A DNA stretch of 42,328 nucleotides from the NCBI RefSeq assembly GCF_964283195.1, contig NZ_CAXYLH010000015.1; one strand, 5' to 3'. The notes below the pieces were generated by a model. The model worked only from the letters and a program-made list of their open reading frames with translations, was not told where the DNA came from and searched no databases. A program made the translations under genes and the position numbers. Source of the stretch: Paratractidigestivibacter sp003150175. GTDB taxonomy: Bacteria; Actinomycetota; Coriobacteriia; Coriobacteriales; Atopobiaceae. Below, piece after piece: positions 9,158-16,209 of the stretch; position 1 is the first letter of the stretch, and each line of letters begins with the position of its first letter.

Positions 9158-9418
9158 GACGTCCTCGTGACAATCTGCGGAAGATCCGCTGCGCATCCAA
9201 TAGTGGGCAGGAAGCTGGGAACTTGAGGGTCACCTGACGGTTAACCCTCAAGTTCAGATTGAGCGTTCCTTAAGAATTGGCTAATAGTTGGTTGACAGTG
9301 CATTGGTGCTTCATTGGTGGTGCGTTTAAGCTGCGTTTTTGGTTCGTTCTTGCTTCGTTTGTGGTATGCATGCGGCCTTGCGGCCGGGTGCGCCTTGGTT
9401 GTCCCCCCCCCCCCCCGT
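9158..9418. other. unusually long rsmH-ftsL gap with hairpin and 14-C tract
   Basis: No gene in 261 nt inside an otherwise tight operon. Two nt past the rsmH stop lies a run of 14 C residues (9403-9416; G14 on the coding strand). Beyond it is a locally AT-richer stretch with repeated CATTGGTG and TGCGTTT words. Next is a perfect 12-bp hairpin, GAACTTGAGGGT at 9219-9230 with ACCCTCAAGTTC at 9244-9255, with a 13-nt loop and no T-run. It could be an attenuator, a processing site or an internal promoter region. Function is unknown. Confidence 0.6.
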
Positions 9419-10378
9419 TTACGCGACGTCGAGCTTGACCGCCACGCGCGTGAGGGCGCTTCGCGACCTTGGGTTGGCCGCGACCTCCTCGTCCGAGGCG
9501 ACGAGGGGCTTGCGGGTCCTGACCTTGAGTATCGGCACGTTCCCGCAGACACAGACGGGGAGATCGGGAGGGCAGGTGCAACCCCTCGAGAGCTCTGTGA
9601 ATATGTGCTTGACGATGCGGTCCTCAAGCGAGTGGTAGGCGATGACGCAGATCCGGCCGCCCGGGTTCGCCCACCGGACCGCCGCCCGAAGGCCGCGATC
9701 GAGGACGTCGAGCTCGTGATTGACCTCGATGCGCAGGGCCTGGAAGGTCTTGCGCGCGGGATGCCCGCCGGAGCGCCTGGCCGCGGCGGGGATGCCGCGC
9801 TTGATGACCTCCACGAGTTGGAGGGTGGTCTCGATGGGGGCCTTGGCCCTCTCTTCCACCACCTTCCGGGCGATGCGGGCGGCGTACTTCTCGTCGCCGT
9901 ACAGGCGCAGGATTCGGGTGAGGTCGGCTTCGTTGTAGTGGTTTATGACCTCGGCTGCGGTTAGGGTGTTGTTCCCCGGATCCATGCGCATATCTAAGGG
10001 GGCGTCCTCGTGATACGAGAAACCCCGCTCGGGAATATCGAGTTGCGGGCTGCTCACGCCCAAGTCAAAGAGGAAGCAGTCGACCCCGGGCACCTCCGCC
10101 TGGACAAGGAGCTCGTCCAGGTCTCCGAAATTGCCCTTGAGGAACTTGTGCTCCGCGCCGGGGACCTCGCGCGAGAAGCGCTCGGCCGCGGCCGCGAGGG
10201 CCATATCGTCCTGGTCGATGCCGATCGAGAGCCCTTCCGGGGCGATCCTCTTCGCGAGCTCCACCGAGTGTCCGGCGCCGCCGAGCGTGCAGTCGCACAC
10301 GACGTCGCCCGGCTTCGGGTCGAGCTCGCGGAGAACCTCTTGCAACATCACGGGTACGTGTTGATATCCAGTTGTCAA
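9419..10378 (-). CDS. rsmH: RsmH (MraW), 16S rRNA C1402 N4-methyltransferase
   Basis: SAM-dependent methyltransferase acting on 16S rRNA C1402. From a TTG at 10378 the protein has 319 residues and begins TTGYQHVPVMLQEVL, which fits the family's start and length. A GTG three codons earlier is the alternative. A GGGGGTGGAG stretch serves as binding site. Motifs: DCTLGGAGHSVELA (SAM site, near 32), LFDLGVSSPQLD (near 102) and, near the C-terminus, CVIAYHSLEDRIVK. It begins just after the mraZ stop and lies in the usual mraZ-rsmH-ftsL order. Confidence 0.94.
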   Translation of the reverse strand: MTTGYQHVPVMLQEVLRELDPKPGDVVCDCTLGGAGHSVELAKRIAPEGLSIGIDQDDMALAAAAERFSREVPGAEHKFLKGNFGDLDELLVQAEVPGVDCFLFDLGVSSPQLDIPERGFSYHEDAPLDMRMDPGNNTLTAAEVINHYNEADLTRILRLYGDEKYAARIARKVVEERAKAPIETTLQLVEVIKRGIPAAARRSGGHPARKTFQALRIEVNHELDVLDRGLRAAVRWANPGGRICVIAYHSLEDRIVKHIFTELSRGCTCPPDLPVCVCGNVPILKVRTRKPLVASDEEVAANPRSRSALTRVAVKLDVA

Positions 10379-10391
10379 GATCTCCACCCCC

Positions 10392-10847
10392 TTAGCCGAA
10401 GAGAAGCTCGTCAAGATCGTCGTCGAACGCATCCTGCTGGGCATTCCAAGCGCCGGTGTTCCAGACCTCGAAGTGGTCGTCGGCACCGACGATGGTCACG
10501 TCGTCCGTCAGGCCGAGCCGCTTGCGCGTATCGGGCTTGCGGATGTCGAGCTTACCGAGGGCAACGCGGCCCGCAGAGTCCACATCCACCGATACGGCGC
10601 GCCCGGTGAGGCCCTTCTTCAGACGCACGTCGTCAGAATTGCGCGAGTCGAAGCTCTTCCCGTCCCTCTCGAACAGAGAGTTGATCCAAGCCTCGAACCC
10701 CTGGGGGGTGTAGCCGTACACGCTCTCCTTCATCGGCACAAGGTATAAGGTCTTGGAGTCGCCCTCGAGCATCTCCTTGCGGAACGCTGCGGGCAGGGTG
10801 ACGCGCGCCTTCGAATCAACCGACATCGGAAAAGACCCGACGAGCAT
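10392..10847 (-). CDS. mraZ: MraZ, AbrB-fold regulator of the dcw cluster
   Basis: DNA-binding protein that heads and often autoregulates division-wall clusters. It has 151 residues from the ATG at 10847, chosen because AGGAGGGTGAC precedes it and because MLVGSFPMSVDSKARVTLP is the normal family start. Two SpoVT/AbrB-like repeats are visible: DSKARVTLPAAFR near 10 and DSAGRVALGKLDIR near 88. The C-terminal tail is acidic (DDDLDELLFG). Four GTGT words spaced exactly 10 bp apart lie upstream (10919-10952) and are probable binding sites. Confidence 0.96.
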   Translation of the reverse strand: MLVGSFPMSVDSKARVTLPAAFRKEMLEGDSKTLYLVPMKESVYGYTPQGFEAWINSLFERDGKSFDSRNSDDVRLKKGLTGRAVSVDVDSAGRVALGKLDIRKPDTRKRLGLTDDVTIVGADDHFEVWNTGAWNAQQDAFDDDLDELLFG

Positions 10848-10901
10848 GTCACCCTCCTCTCGAGACCAGAGACCATGAGCCCCCGACTGGAGCGTGTGAA
10901 T

Positions 10902-10952
10902 ACTATAGGGCATACCCGACACTTAGCGACACTAAAAAACACCGTTCAACAC
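10902..10952 (-). promoter_or_regulatory. mraZ promoter and four 10-bp-phased candidate MraZ boxes
   Basis: Read on the minus strand, GTGT words start every 10 bp: GTGTTGAACG, GTGTTTTTTA, GTGTCGCTAA and GTGTCGGGTA (plus-strand ACAC at 10949, 10939, 10929 and 10919). A -10-like TATAGT (10902-10907) follows, 55 bp before the mraZ ATG; no good -35 is visible. MraZ proteins are known to bind short direct repeats at about one-turn spacing. That these are its boxes is inference. The two distal words lie in or beside the terminator-like hairpin at 10936-10976. Confidence 0.65.
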
Positions 10953-10976
10953 AAAGTCGTTCTTGAACGGTGTTTT
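10936..10976. terminator. perfect 14-bp hairpin with A/T flanks, xerD terminator
   Basis: Arms 10936-10949 and 10963-10976 pair perfectly (outer AAAACACC with GGTGTTTT) around a 13-nt loop. Read on the minus strand the stem ends in GGTGTTTTTTA, giving a T-run, as for an intrinsic terminator after xerD. The plus-strand reading also ends in TTTT. The T-rich arm overlaps the candidate MraZ boxes. Confidence 0.75.
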
Positions 10977-10983
10977 CGGCTTC

Positions 10984-11042
10984 GGCGAGCAGGTTCCGGC
11001 CCAAGATATTGGGCCGGGAACAGGTGTTTCCACCATTCGCCG
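10984..11042. other. three-way-junction-like structured segment
   Basis: Outer arms CGGCGA and TCGCCG enclose two hairpins. The first is GTTCCGGCCCAA (10993-11004) with TTGGGCCGGGAAC (11009-11021), with one bulged base. The second is GGTG-tttc-CACC. It lies in the 301-nt xerD-mraZ gap, next to the hairpin at 10936-10976. I recognise no RNA family. Confidence 0.4.
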
Positions 11043-11075
11043 ACGCATGTCGCTCCAGTAATATGTAGACGATGT

Positions 11076-11135
11076 GAATCCGCAGGCCAGAGGCGGTGTT
11101 TAAAAGAATTCGCAGGTCAGGGGCAGTACCTCAAC
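11076..11135. repeat. pair of 30-bp tandem units downstream of xerD
   Basis: GAATCCGCAGGCCAGAGGCG at 11076 and GAATTCGCAGGTCAGGGGCA at 11106 are exactly 30 bp apart and differ at 5 of 20 positions. A possible facing remnant (ACCTGC then ATTC) follows before the xerD stop. The spacing matches other intergenic repeat arrays in the window. Confidence 0.55.
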
Positions 11136-11148
11136 CTGCTAGGGCACT

Positions 11149-12060
11149 CTATTCGTGATGCGCGCGGGGATGGGCGTCGAGGTAGACGCGGCGGATGTGA
11201 GAGCGGTCCAGATGGGTGTAGAGCTGCGTAGTCGATATGCTCGCATGCCCCAGGAGTTCCTGCACGACGCGCAGGTCGGCCCCGCCCTCGAGGAGGTGGG
11301 TGGCGAAGGAGTGTCGCAAAGTGTGGGGGTGGAGACCGTCGATGCCCGCGACGCGCCCATAGCGCTCGACGATCGCGTGGATCGACTGGCGGGATATGCG
11401 GTCGCCGCGGACGTTGAGGAACACGGCGGAGGTGGGGCGCCGTCCCACAAGCTCGCCCCTCCCCTCCCTCAAATAGGTCCCGAGGGCGCGGGCGGCGGCT
11501 CCGATGATGGGCACGACGCGCTCCTTCGCCCCCTTGCCGAAGACGCGCAGGACCTCCTCGCCGAGGAACACGTCACGCTCATCAAGCCCCACGAGCTCGC
11601 TCACGCGAAGGCCGCAGCCGTAGAGCACCTCGAGCGCCGCGTGGTCGCGGAGCCCCGCAGCGGAGTTCGGGAACGGCTGGTCGAGCAGCTTCGCCGCCTG
11701 CTCCTGCGAGATCACGTCCGGCAGGCGCGAGGGCTTGGCGGGCAACGAGAGGTCGGCAGTGGGGCACGAAGAAGCGATCCCCTCGCGGAACATGAAGCGA
11801 TGGAAGCCTTTGACCGCCGAGACCCCCCTCTCGACGGAGGAGGCGGCGAGGCCCAGGTCGCAAAGCGCCCCCACGTAGTCTTCTACGAGGGGGCGCCCCA
11901 CCTCGTCGGGCTCGGTCACGCCGGAGCCCGCGAGGTAATCGATGTATCTGTTGAGGTCGCGGCCATAGGCCTCGATGGTATTGCTCGAGCTGCCGCGCTC
12001 GACGCGAAGATACCCAAGGTACTCCTCGCGCGCAGCGGCAAGGTCCATCGTCGGGCCCAT
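11149..12060 (-). CDS. xerD: XerD-like tyrosine recombinase
   Basis: Site-specific recombinase expected to resolve chromosome dimers at dif. It has 303 residues: an N-terminal SAM-like domain (EEYLGYLRVERGSSSNTIEA) and a C-terminal catalytic domain. The catalytic set is visible: Arg in CGLRVSELVG, Lys in GKGAKERVVP, HTLRH, a His in LLGHASIST and Tyr in TQLYTHL. The C-terminus ...HPRAHHE resembles the XerD rather than XerC ending. The start is ATG 12060 or the ATG four codons later. It begins 15 nt after pyrG, so the two probably share a transcript. Confidence 0.9.
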   Translation of the reverse strand: MGPTMDLAAAREEYLGYLRVERGSSSNTIEAYGRDLNRYIDYLAGSGVTEPDEVGRPLVEDYVGALCDLGLAASSVERGVSAVKGFHRFMFREGIASSCPTADLSLPAKPSRLPDVISQEQAAKLLDQPFPNSAAGLRDHAALEVLYGCGLRVSELVGLDERDVFLGEEVLRVFGKGAKERVVPIIGAAARALGTYLREGRGELVGRRPTSAVFLNVRGDRISRQSIHAIVERYGRVAGIDGLHPHTLRHSFATHLLEGGADLRVVQELLGHASISTTQLYTHLDRSHIRRVYLDAHPRAHHE

Positions 12061-12075
12061 GGCCGCGGTCTCGCG

Positions 12076-13722
12076 CTACTCCGCGACGACGTCGTGGCGG
12101 TCGATGCCCTCGTGGTGGGCGATCGAGGCGCGCACGAACTCGCGGAACAGCGGGGCGGGCTTGGTCGGACGGCTCTTGAACTCAGGGTGTGCCTGGGACG
12201 CCACGAACCAGGGGTGAACGTCCTCGGGGAGCTCGACCATCTCGACGAGGCGGTCGTCGGGCGAGAGGCCCGAGATCCTGAGGCCGGCGGAGGTCAGCTG
12301 GTCGCGGAACGCGTTGTTGACCTCGTAACGGTGGCGGTGGCGCTCATAGACGAGGCTCTCGCCGTAGGCCTCCTCGGCCAGGGTGCCCGGCTGGACCTTG
12401 CAGGGGTAGGCGCCCAGGCGCATGGTGCCGCCCTTATCGGTGATGTCCTCCTGGTCGGGCATGATGTCGATGACGGGGTACTTGCAGTCGGGCTCGAACT
12501 CGGCCGACGTCGCGCCCTCCATGCCGCAGACGTTGCGGGCGAACTCGCAGACCGCGACCTGCAGGCCGAGGCAGACGCCGAGGTAGGGAACCTTGAGGGT
12601 GCGGGCACGGTGGGCAGCGGCGATCTTTCCCTCGATACCGCGCAGGCCGAAGCCGCCGGGCACGAGGATGCCGTCGGAGTCGCCGAGGATCTGGTCGATG
12701 TTCGTCTCGTCGAGCTCCTCGCCGTCGACGAGCTCGATGTTGACATGGCGGCCGAAGGCGACGCCGGAGTGGTGGAGCGCCTCGATGATGGAGAGGTAGG
12801 CATCGGGCAGCGCGGTGTACTTGCCGACGACCGAGATCTTGGTCACGTCGGTCTTCGCGTTGGCGGCGTGCATGCGGCTCGTGAAGTCGTACCAGCCGCT
12901 CATGTCGCTCGTGCGCGGGTCGAGGCCGAGACGCTCGCAGACCTTGGTGTCGAAGCCCTGCTCGGCGAGGTGCGCCGGGACGTCGTAGATGGACTTGCAG
13001 TCGGAGTTCTCGAAGACGCAGGTGGGGTCGACGTCGCAGAAGCTGGCGATCTTTGCGCGGATGTCCGCGTCGACCTCGTGGTCGGAGCGGCAGACGATGA
13101 AGTCGGGCTGCAGGCCCATGGAGCGCAGCTCGCGCACGGAGTGCTGGGTCGGCTTGGTCTTGACCTCGTGGGCGGCGGCGATGTAAGGCACCAGGCTCAC
13201 GTGGATGAGGACGCAGTCGGCGAGGCCCTTCTCTTTGCGGAACTGGCGGATGGCCTCGACGAACGCCTGGCCCTCGATGTCGCCGATGGTGCCGCCGAGC
13301 TCGGTGATCACGACGTCGGCGCCGGTCTGCTCCTCGATGCGGAAGAACCGGTCCTTGATGGCGTTGGTCACGTGCGGGACGACCTGGACGGTGCCGCCGA
13401 GGAAGTCTCCCTGGCGCTCGCGGGCGATGAGGCTCTGGTAGATGGCGCCGGTGGTGAAGTTGGAGCCGCGGGTGAGGTTCTCGTCGATGAAGCGCTCGTA
13501 GTGACCGAGGTCGAGGTCGGTCTCCTTGCCGTCCTCGGTGACGAAGACCTCGCCGTGCTGGAACGGGCTCATCGTGCCGGGGTCGACGTTCAGGTAGGGA
13601 TCGGCCTTCTGCATCATGACCTTGTAGCCGCGGGACTTGAGCAGGCGGCCGAGCGAGGCGGCCGTGATGCCCTTGCCGAGGGACGATACGACGCCGCCGG
13701 TCACGAAGATGTGCTTTGTCAT
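12076..13722 (-). CDS. pyrG: PyrG, CTP synthase
   Basis: Makes CTP from UTP, ATP and glutamine. It has 548 residues from the ATG at 13722, preceded by GGGAGG ten nt upstream; the start MTKHIFVTGGVVSSLGKG is the family's usual N-terminus. The synthase domain holds that P-loop and ELGGTIGDIE. The glutaminase domain carries the Cys nucleophile in GVCLGLQ and the His-Glu pair in AHPEFKSRP. It precedes xerD in an apparent two-gene operon. Confidence 0.97.
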   Translation of the reverse strand: MTKHIFVTGGVVSSLGKGITAASLGRLLKSRGYKVMMQKADPYLNVDPGTMSPFQHGEVFVTEDGKETDLDLGHYERFIDENLTRGSNFTTGAIYQSLIARERQGDFLGGTVQVVPHVTNAIKDRFFRIEEQTGADVVITELGGTIGDIEGQAFVEAIRQFRKEKGLADCVLIHVSLVPYIAAAHEVKTKPTQHSVRELRSMGLQPDFIVCRSDHEVDADIRAKIASFCDVDPTCVFENSDCKSIYDVPAHLAEQGFDTKVCERLGLDPRTSDMSGWYDFTSRMHAANAKTDVTKISVVGKYTALPDAYLSIIEALHHSGVAFGRHVNIELVDGEELDETNIDQILGDSDGILVPGGFGLRGIEGKIAAAHRARTLKVPYLGVCLGLQVAVCEFARNVCGMEGATSAEFEPDCKYPVIDIMPDQEDITDKGGTMRLGAYPCKVQPGTLAEEAYGESLVYERHRHRYEVNNAFRDQLTSAGLRISGLSPDDRLVEMVELPEDVHPWFVASQAHPEFKSRPTKPAPLFREFVRASIAHHEGIDRHDVVAE

Positions 13723-13896
13723 GTTGGGGGGACCTCCCGTAGTCCGAGTGGGTGTCACTTCTTCTACGGGTTTTTAGTCTACGCCCGCTCAGATACCGAT
13801 GAGGGCGTGAATCTTGCCGCTCACCGAGTCGTAACAACTTCAGGGCGCGGGCTCCGCGCCGATGGACCGCCGTAGCAGCCCCTCTTTATAAAGTAA

Positions 13897-13941
13897 TTCC
13901 GGCGGCAGGCCCCTCCGCCATAGAGAGGCCTGCCGCCGGAA
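13897..13941. terminator. perfect 15-bp hairpin after the DUF4012 gene
   Basis: TTCCGGCGGCAGGCC (13897-13911) pairs perfectly with GGCCTGCCGCCGGAA (13927-13941) around a 15-nt loop. It lies downstream of the DUF4012 stop on the minus strand. The following T-content is weak (TTACTTT). The rest of 13723-13982 shows nothing else clear. Confidence 0.6.
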
Positions 13942-13982
13942 AAGACGCCGCCACTTCGGGCGTCGCCTGGATGGTTTGGCGG

Positions 13983-15998
13983 CTACCGGTACTGCTGAAG
14001 CGTCGGGACCGAGCTCACGGCGAGCTCGCCGCTCACGCTGGCCGGCAGCACGACATCGTAGGAGATCGTGGCGGGCTGGCCGGGATAGAGCGGGTTGGAC
14101 GGGTGCGGCCACACGGGGTCGCCGGAGACGTCCTGGGTGTAGGTCACCTGCAGGCCGCGGTACTCGGTCGTCGAGAAGCTCGCCCCGTTGCTCGCTTGGA
14201 GGTTCTGGATGGTCCCTCCCGCGGGCGCGTAGAGGTAGATGAACGGCTCGTAGTAACCCGAGGACTTGTCGATGCCGCCGAGGATGTAGTCCCCGCCGGT
14301 CGCGAGCTCGTCCTGCGTGAGGTAGTTCTCGAGCGTCGTGGTCACATGGTAGGTGCGGGTGCCGTCCGCGGCCTTCTGGACATCGCCGACCTGGGTGCTC
14401 ATGCCGAACCACCAGCCGATCTTGGAACCGAACCAGATGTTAGCGAAGACCCCGAGGGTGGGCTGCTGCTGCGTCGAGGCGTCGAGCGTGCCGGTGACGC
14501 CCATCTTTTCCATGGCGGACTGCTCGTTCGAGTCGGCCATCCAGATCAGGACCTCGCGGTCCTTGGCTCCGTCCATGAGCACGGTCGCGAGCTTGGACAG
14601 GGTATCCGAGTTGAAGTTACCGAGCACCTGGTCGAAGGTGAGCTTCGCCGCCTCAGCGAAGAGCGCGTCGGTGATGTCGCCGCCAAGGGCCATGTTGTCG
14701 CCCGCCGAGAGGTACTTCCAGTACAGGTCGTGCTCGAGCACCTTGGTCGCGTTCGTGCCATCGAGCTCGGTACCGTCCGACAGCGTGACCGAGGTCCCGA
14801 GGGCAGCCAGCATGCGCTGGACGACGCTCGGGGTAATGGACACGACGCCGTCGAGGTGGCCGCCGTTGCGCTCCTCATATGAGGCCGCCCAAATCCCGCC
14901 GACGCGCGAGAAATCGGGATTGAAGCTGTTGTCCCAGGAATAGCGCGTGTAGTCGTAGAAGAGCGCATGCTCCTCGTCCGTGATGCCGGCGGAGGAGGGG
15001 GTGTCCTCGTTCAGCACGTCATAGACCTTGGCGAAGTCGCCGAGCGAGATGTGCCCATTGCTGATCGAGAGCGTTCCGACCGAGCCGGGGAAGCCGTCGG
15101 AGGCGCGCAGCTCCGCGGTGTTCTGTGCAGCGAGCATGTAGGTGCGGTCGCCGTTTGCGCCGAGCAGGTTTCCGGCGACGGGGGCGAGCGTCGCCGCGGA
15201 CTGGAACATGTCGTTCACGCCGTCGAGCTTCTCTCGAGCGGGCTGGATCATCGACTGGAGCTTCTCGATGTGCATCTCGGGCAGGGAGTCCAGGGAGTCG
15301 GTGCACCGCTGCATCACGGGAGCCGTTTGCTCGACCGCGGAAAGAAGCCCGCTCAGCGACTGCACATCGATGGTGCCGTCGCTGACGAGCGAGTCGACGG
15401 GGGTCTGCGCGAGGGCGTCTGTCAGGGGAACGAGGGCGTTGGTCGAGGCGTCCTGGAGCACAGAGGCGACGGTCCGCACGGCGCTCACGTCGCCGCCGAC
15501 GACGGGAAGCGCGCTCGCGAACGACCAAAGCGGAGACTGCAGCGACCCGTTCATCTGGGCCGCGACGTTCTGGAGCTCCTGAGCCGAGGCGGAGGCGGCG
15601 GCAAAATCCTGCGACTCGATCGCCGACTGGACGGCGTTGACCTCGGAGAGCGCCGAGGACGCTTGGGTCTTGAGGTCGGAAGCCGAGCTCGCGAGCGCGG
15701 CTGCGCCGGCGGCCGAGAGAACCACGAGCACGCCGACGACGCCGAGGGCTATCTTGAGGCCTCTGTGCTTGTGACGACGGTGCTTGTGGCGGATGAGCTG
15801 GTCATCAGAGCCGGAGCCGACGGGAAAGTCGACATAGACGGGGGCCGAGTGCGGAGCGGGCTCCGAGTAAGGGTTGGGGCCAGAGAAAGGCTCAGGGCCG
15901 AAGCCGTCGTTACCGTTGTCGGACGAGGGGTTGTTACCGAGCTCGTCAGAGGGCATCGCCCCGTCGACGGGCTCGGAGTTCTTGAAGTGCTTTGCCAT
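13983..15998 (-). CDS. DUF4012-family membrane protein
   Basis: 671 residues from the ATG at 15998, with TTGGAGCCGC in front. A hydrophilic, acidic cytoplasmic head of about 60 residues is followed by a basic RHKHRRHKHRG patch and one membrane segment (IALGVVGVLVVLSAAGAAAL); the rest is extracellular. The middle has SWDNSFNPDFSRVGGIWAAS and HLDGVVSITPSVVQRMLAAL, characteristic of DUF4012. This family is found near surface polysaccharide genes in actinobacteria, and its biochemical role is not established. The neighbours, a glutamine synthetase and pyrG, give no strong hint. A TATAAT promoter with a dyad lies upstream, so it is probably transcribed alone. Confidence 0.8.
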   Translation of the reverse strand: MAKHFKNSEPVDGAMPSDELGNNPSSDNGNDGFGPEPFSGPNPYSEPAPHSAPVYVDFPVGSGSDDQLIRHKHRRHKHRGLKIALGVVGVLVVLSAAGAAALASSASDLKTQASSALSEVNAVQSAIESQDFAAASASAQELQNVAAQMNGSLQSPLWSFASALPVVGGDVSAVRTVASVLQDASTNALVPLTDALAQTPVDSLVSDGTIDVQSLSGLLSAVEQTAPVMQRCTDSLDSLPEMHIEKLQSMIQPAREKLDGVNDMFQSAATLAPVAGNLLGANGDRTYMLAAQNTAELRASDGFPGSVGTLSISNGHISLGDFAKVYDVLNEDTPSSAGITDEEHALFYDYTRYSWDNSFNPDFSRVGGIWAASYEERNGGHLDGVVSITPSVVQRMLAALGTSVTLSDGTELDGTNATKVLEHDLYWKYLSAGDNMALGGDITDALFAEAAKLTFDQVLGNFNSDTLSKLATVLMDGAKDREVLIWMADSNEQSAMEKMGVTGTLDASTQQQPTLGVFANIWFGSKIGWWFGMSTQVGDVQKAADGTRTYHVTTTLENYLTQDELATGGDYILGGIDKSSGYYEPFIYLYAPAGGTIQNLQASNGASFSTTEYRGLQVTYTQDVSGDPVWPHPSNPLYPGQPATISYDVVLPASVSGELAVSSVPTLQQYR

Positions 15999-16044
15999 GC
16001 GGCTCCAATCACAGAGCAGGCGAACGCGGATACATATTCTTTGG

Positions 16045-16082
16045 ATTATAGAGCAGCGGCGCAATGCACCCATAAAGTGCAT
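16045..16082 (-). promoter_or_regulatory. promoter of the DUF4012 gene with candidate operator dyad
   Basis: On the minus strand a perfect TATAAT (16045-16050) lies 47 bp before the ATG. The -35 region shows no good hexamer but is covered by a perfect inverted repeat, ATGCAC-ccataaa-GTGCAT (16064-16082). That placement suits a repressor or activator site. Regulator unknown. Confidence 0.5.
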
Positions 16083-16209
16083 ACCCCCTCCCCGGGCGGT
16101 TATCGAGCGAGATGCGTCGCCGATCGCCCGCCTCGCCGATTCCGCGGCACAAAGAAGGGGGGGGGCCGGTGAGGCGCCCGCCCTGAGGTGGGGGCTCTGT
16201 GCTTGTGTG

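Noticed and set aside
10984..11042. tRNA or tRNA-like gene in the xerD-mraZ gap
   Set aside because: No TTC loop, anticodon arm or CCA-compatible acceptor could be drawn; only a three-way helix set is seen.
16157..16165. 9-G run after glnN as a phase-variation tract
   Set aside because: It is outside any gene and promoter and short for this GC content; nothing suggests a switch.
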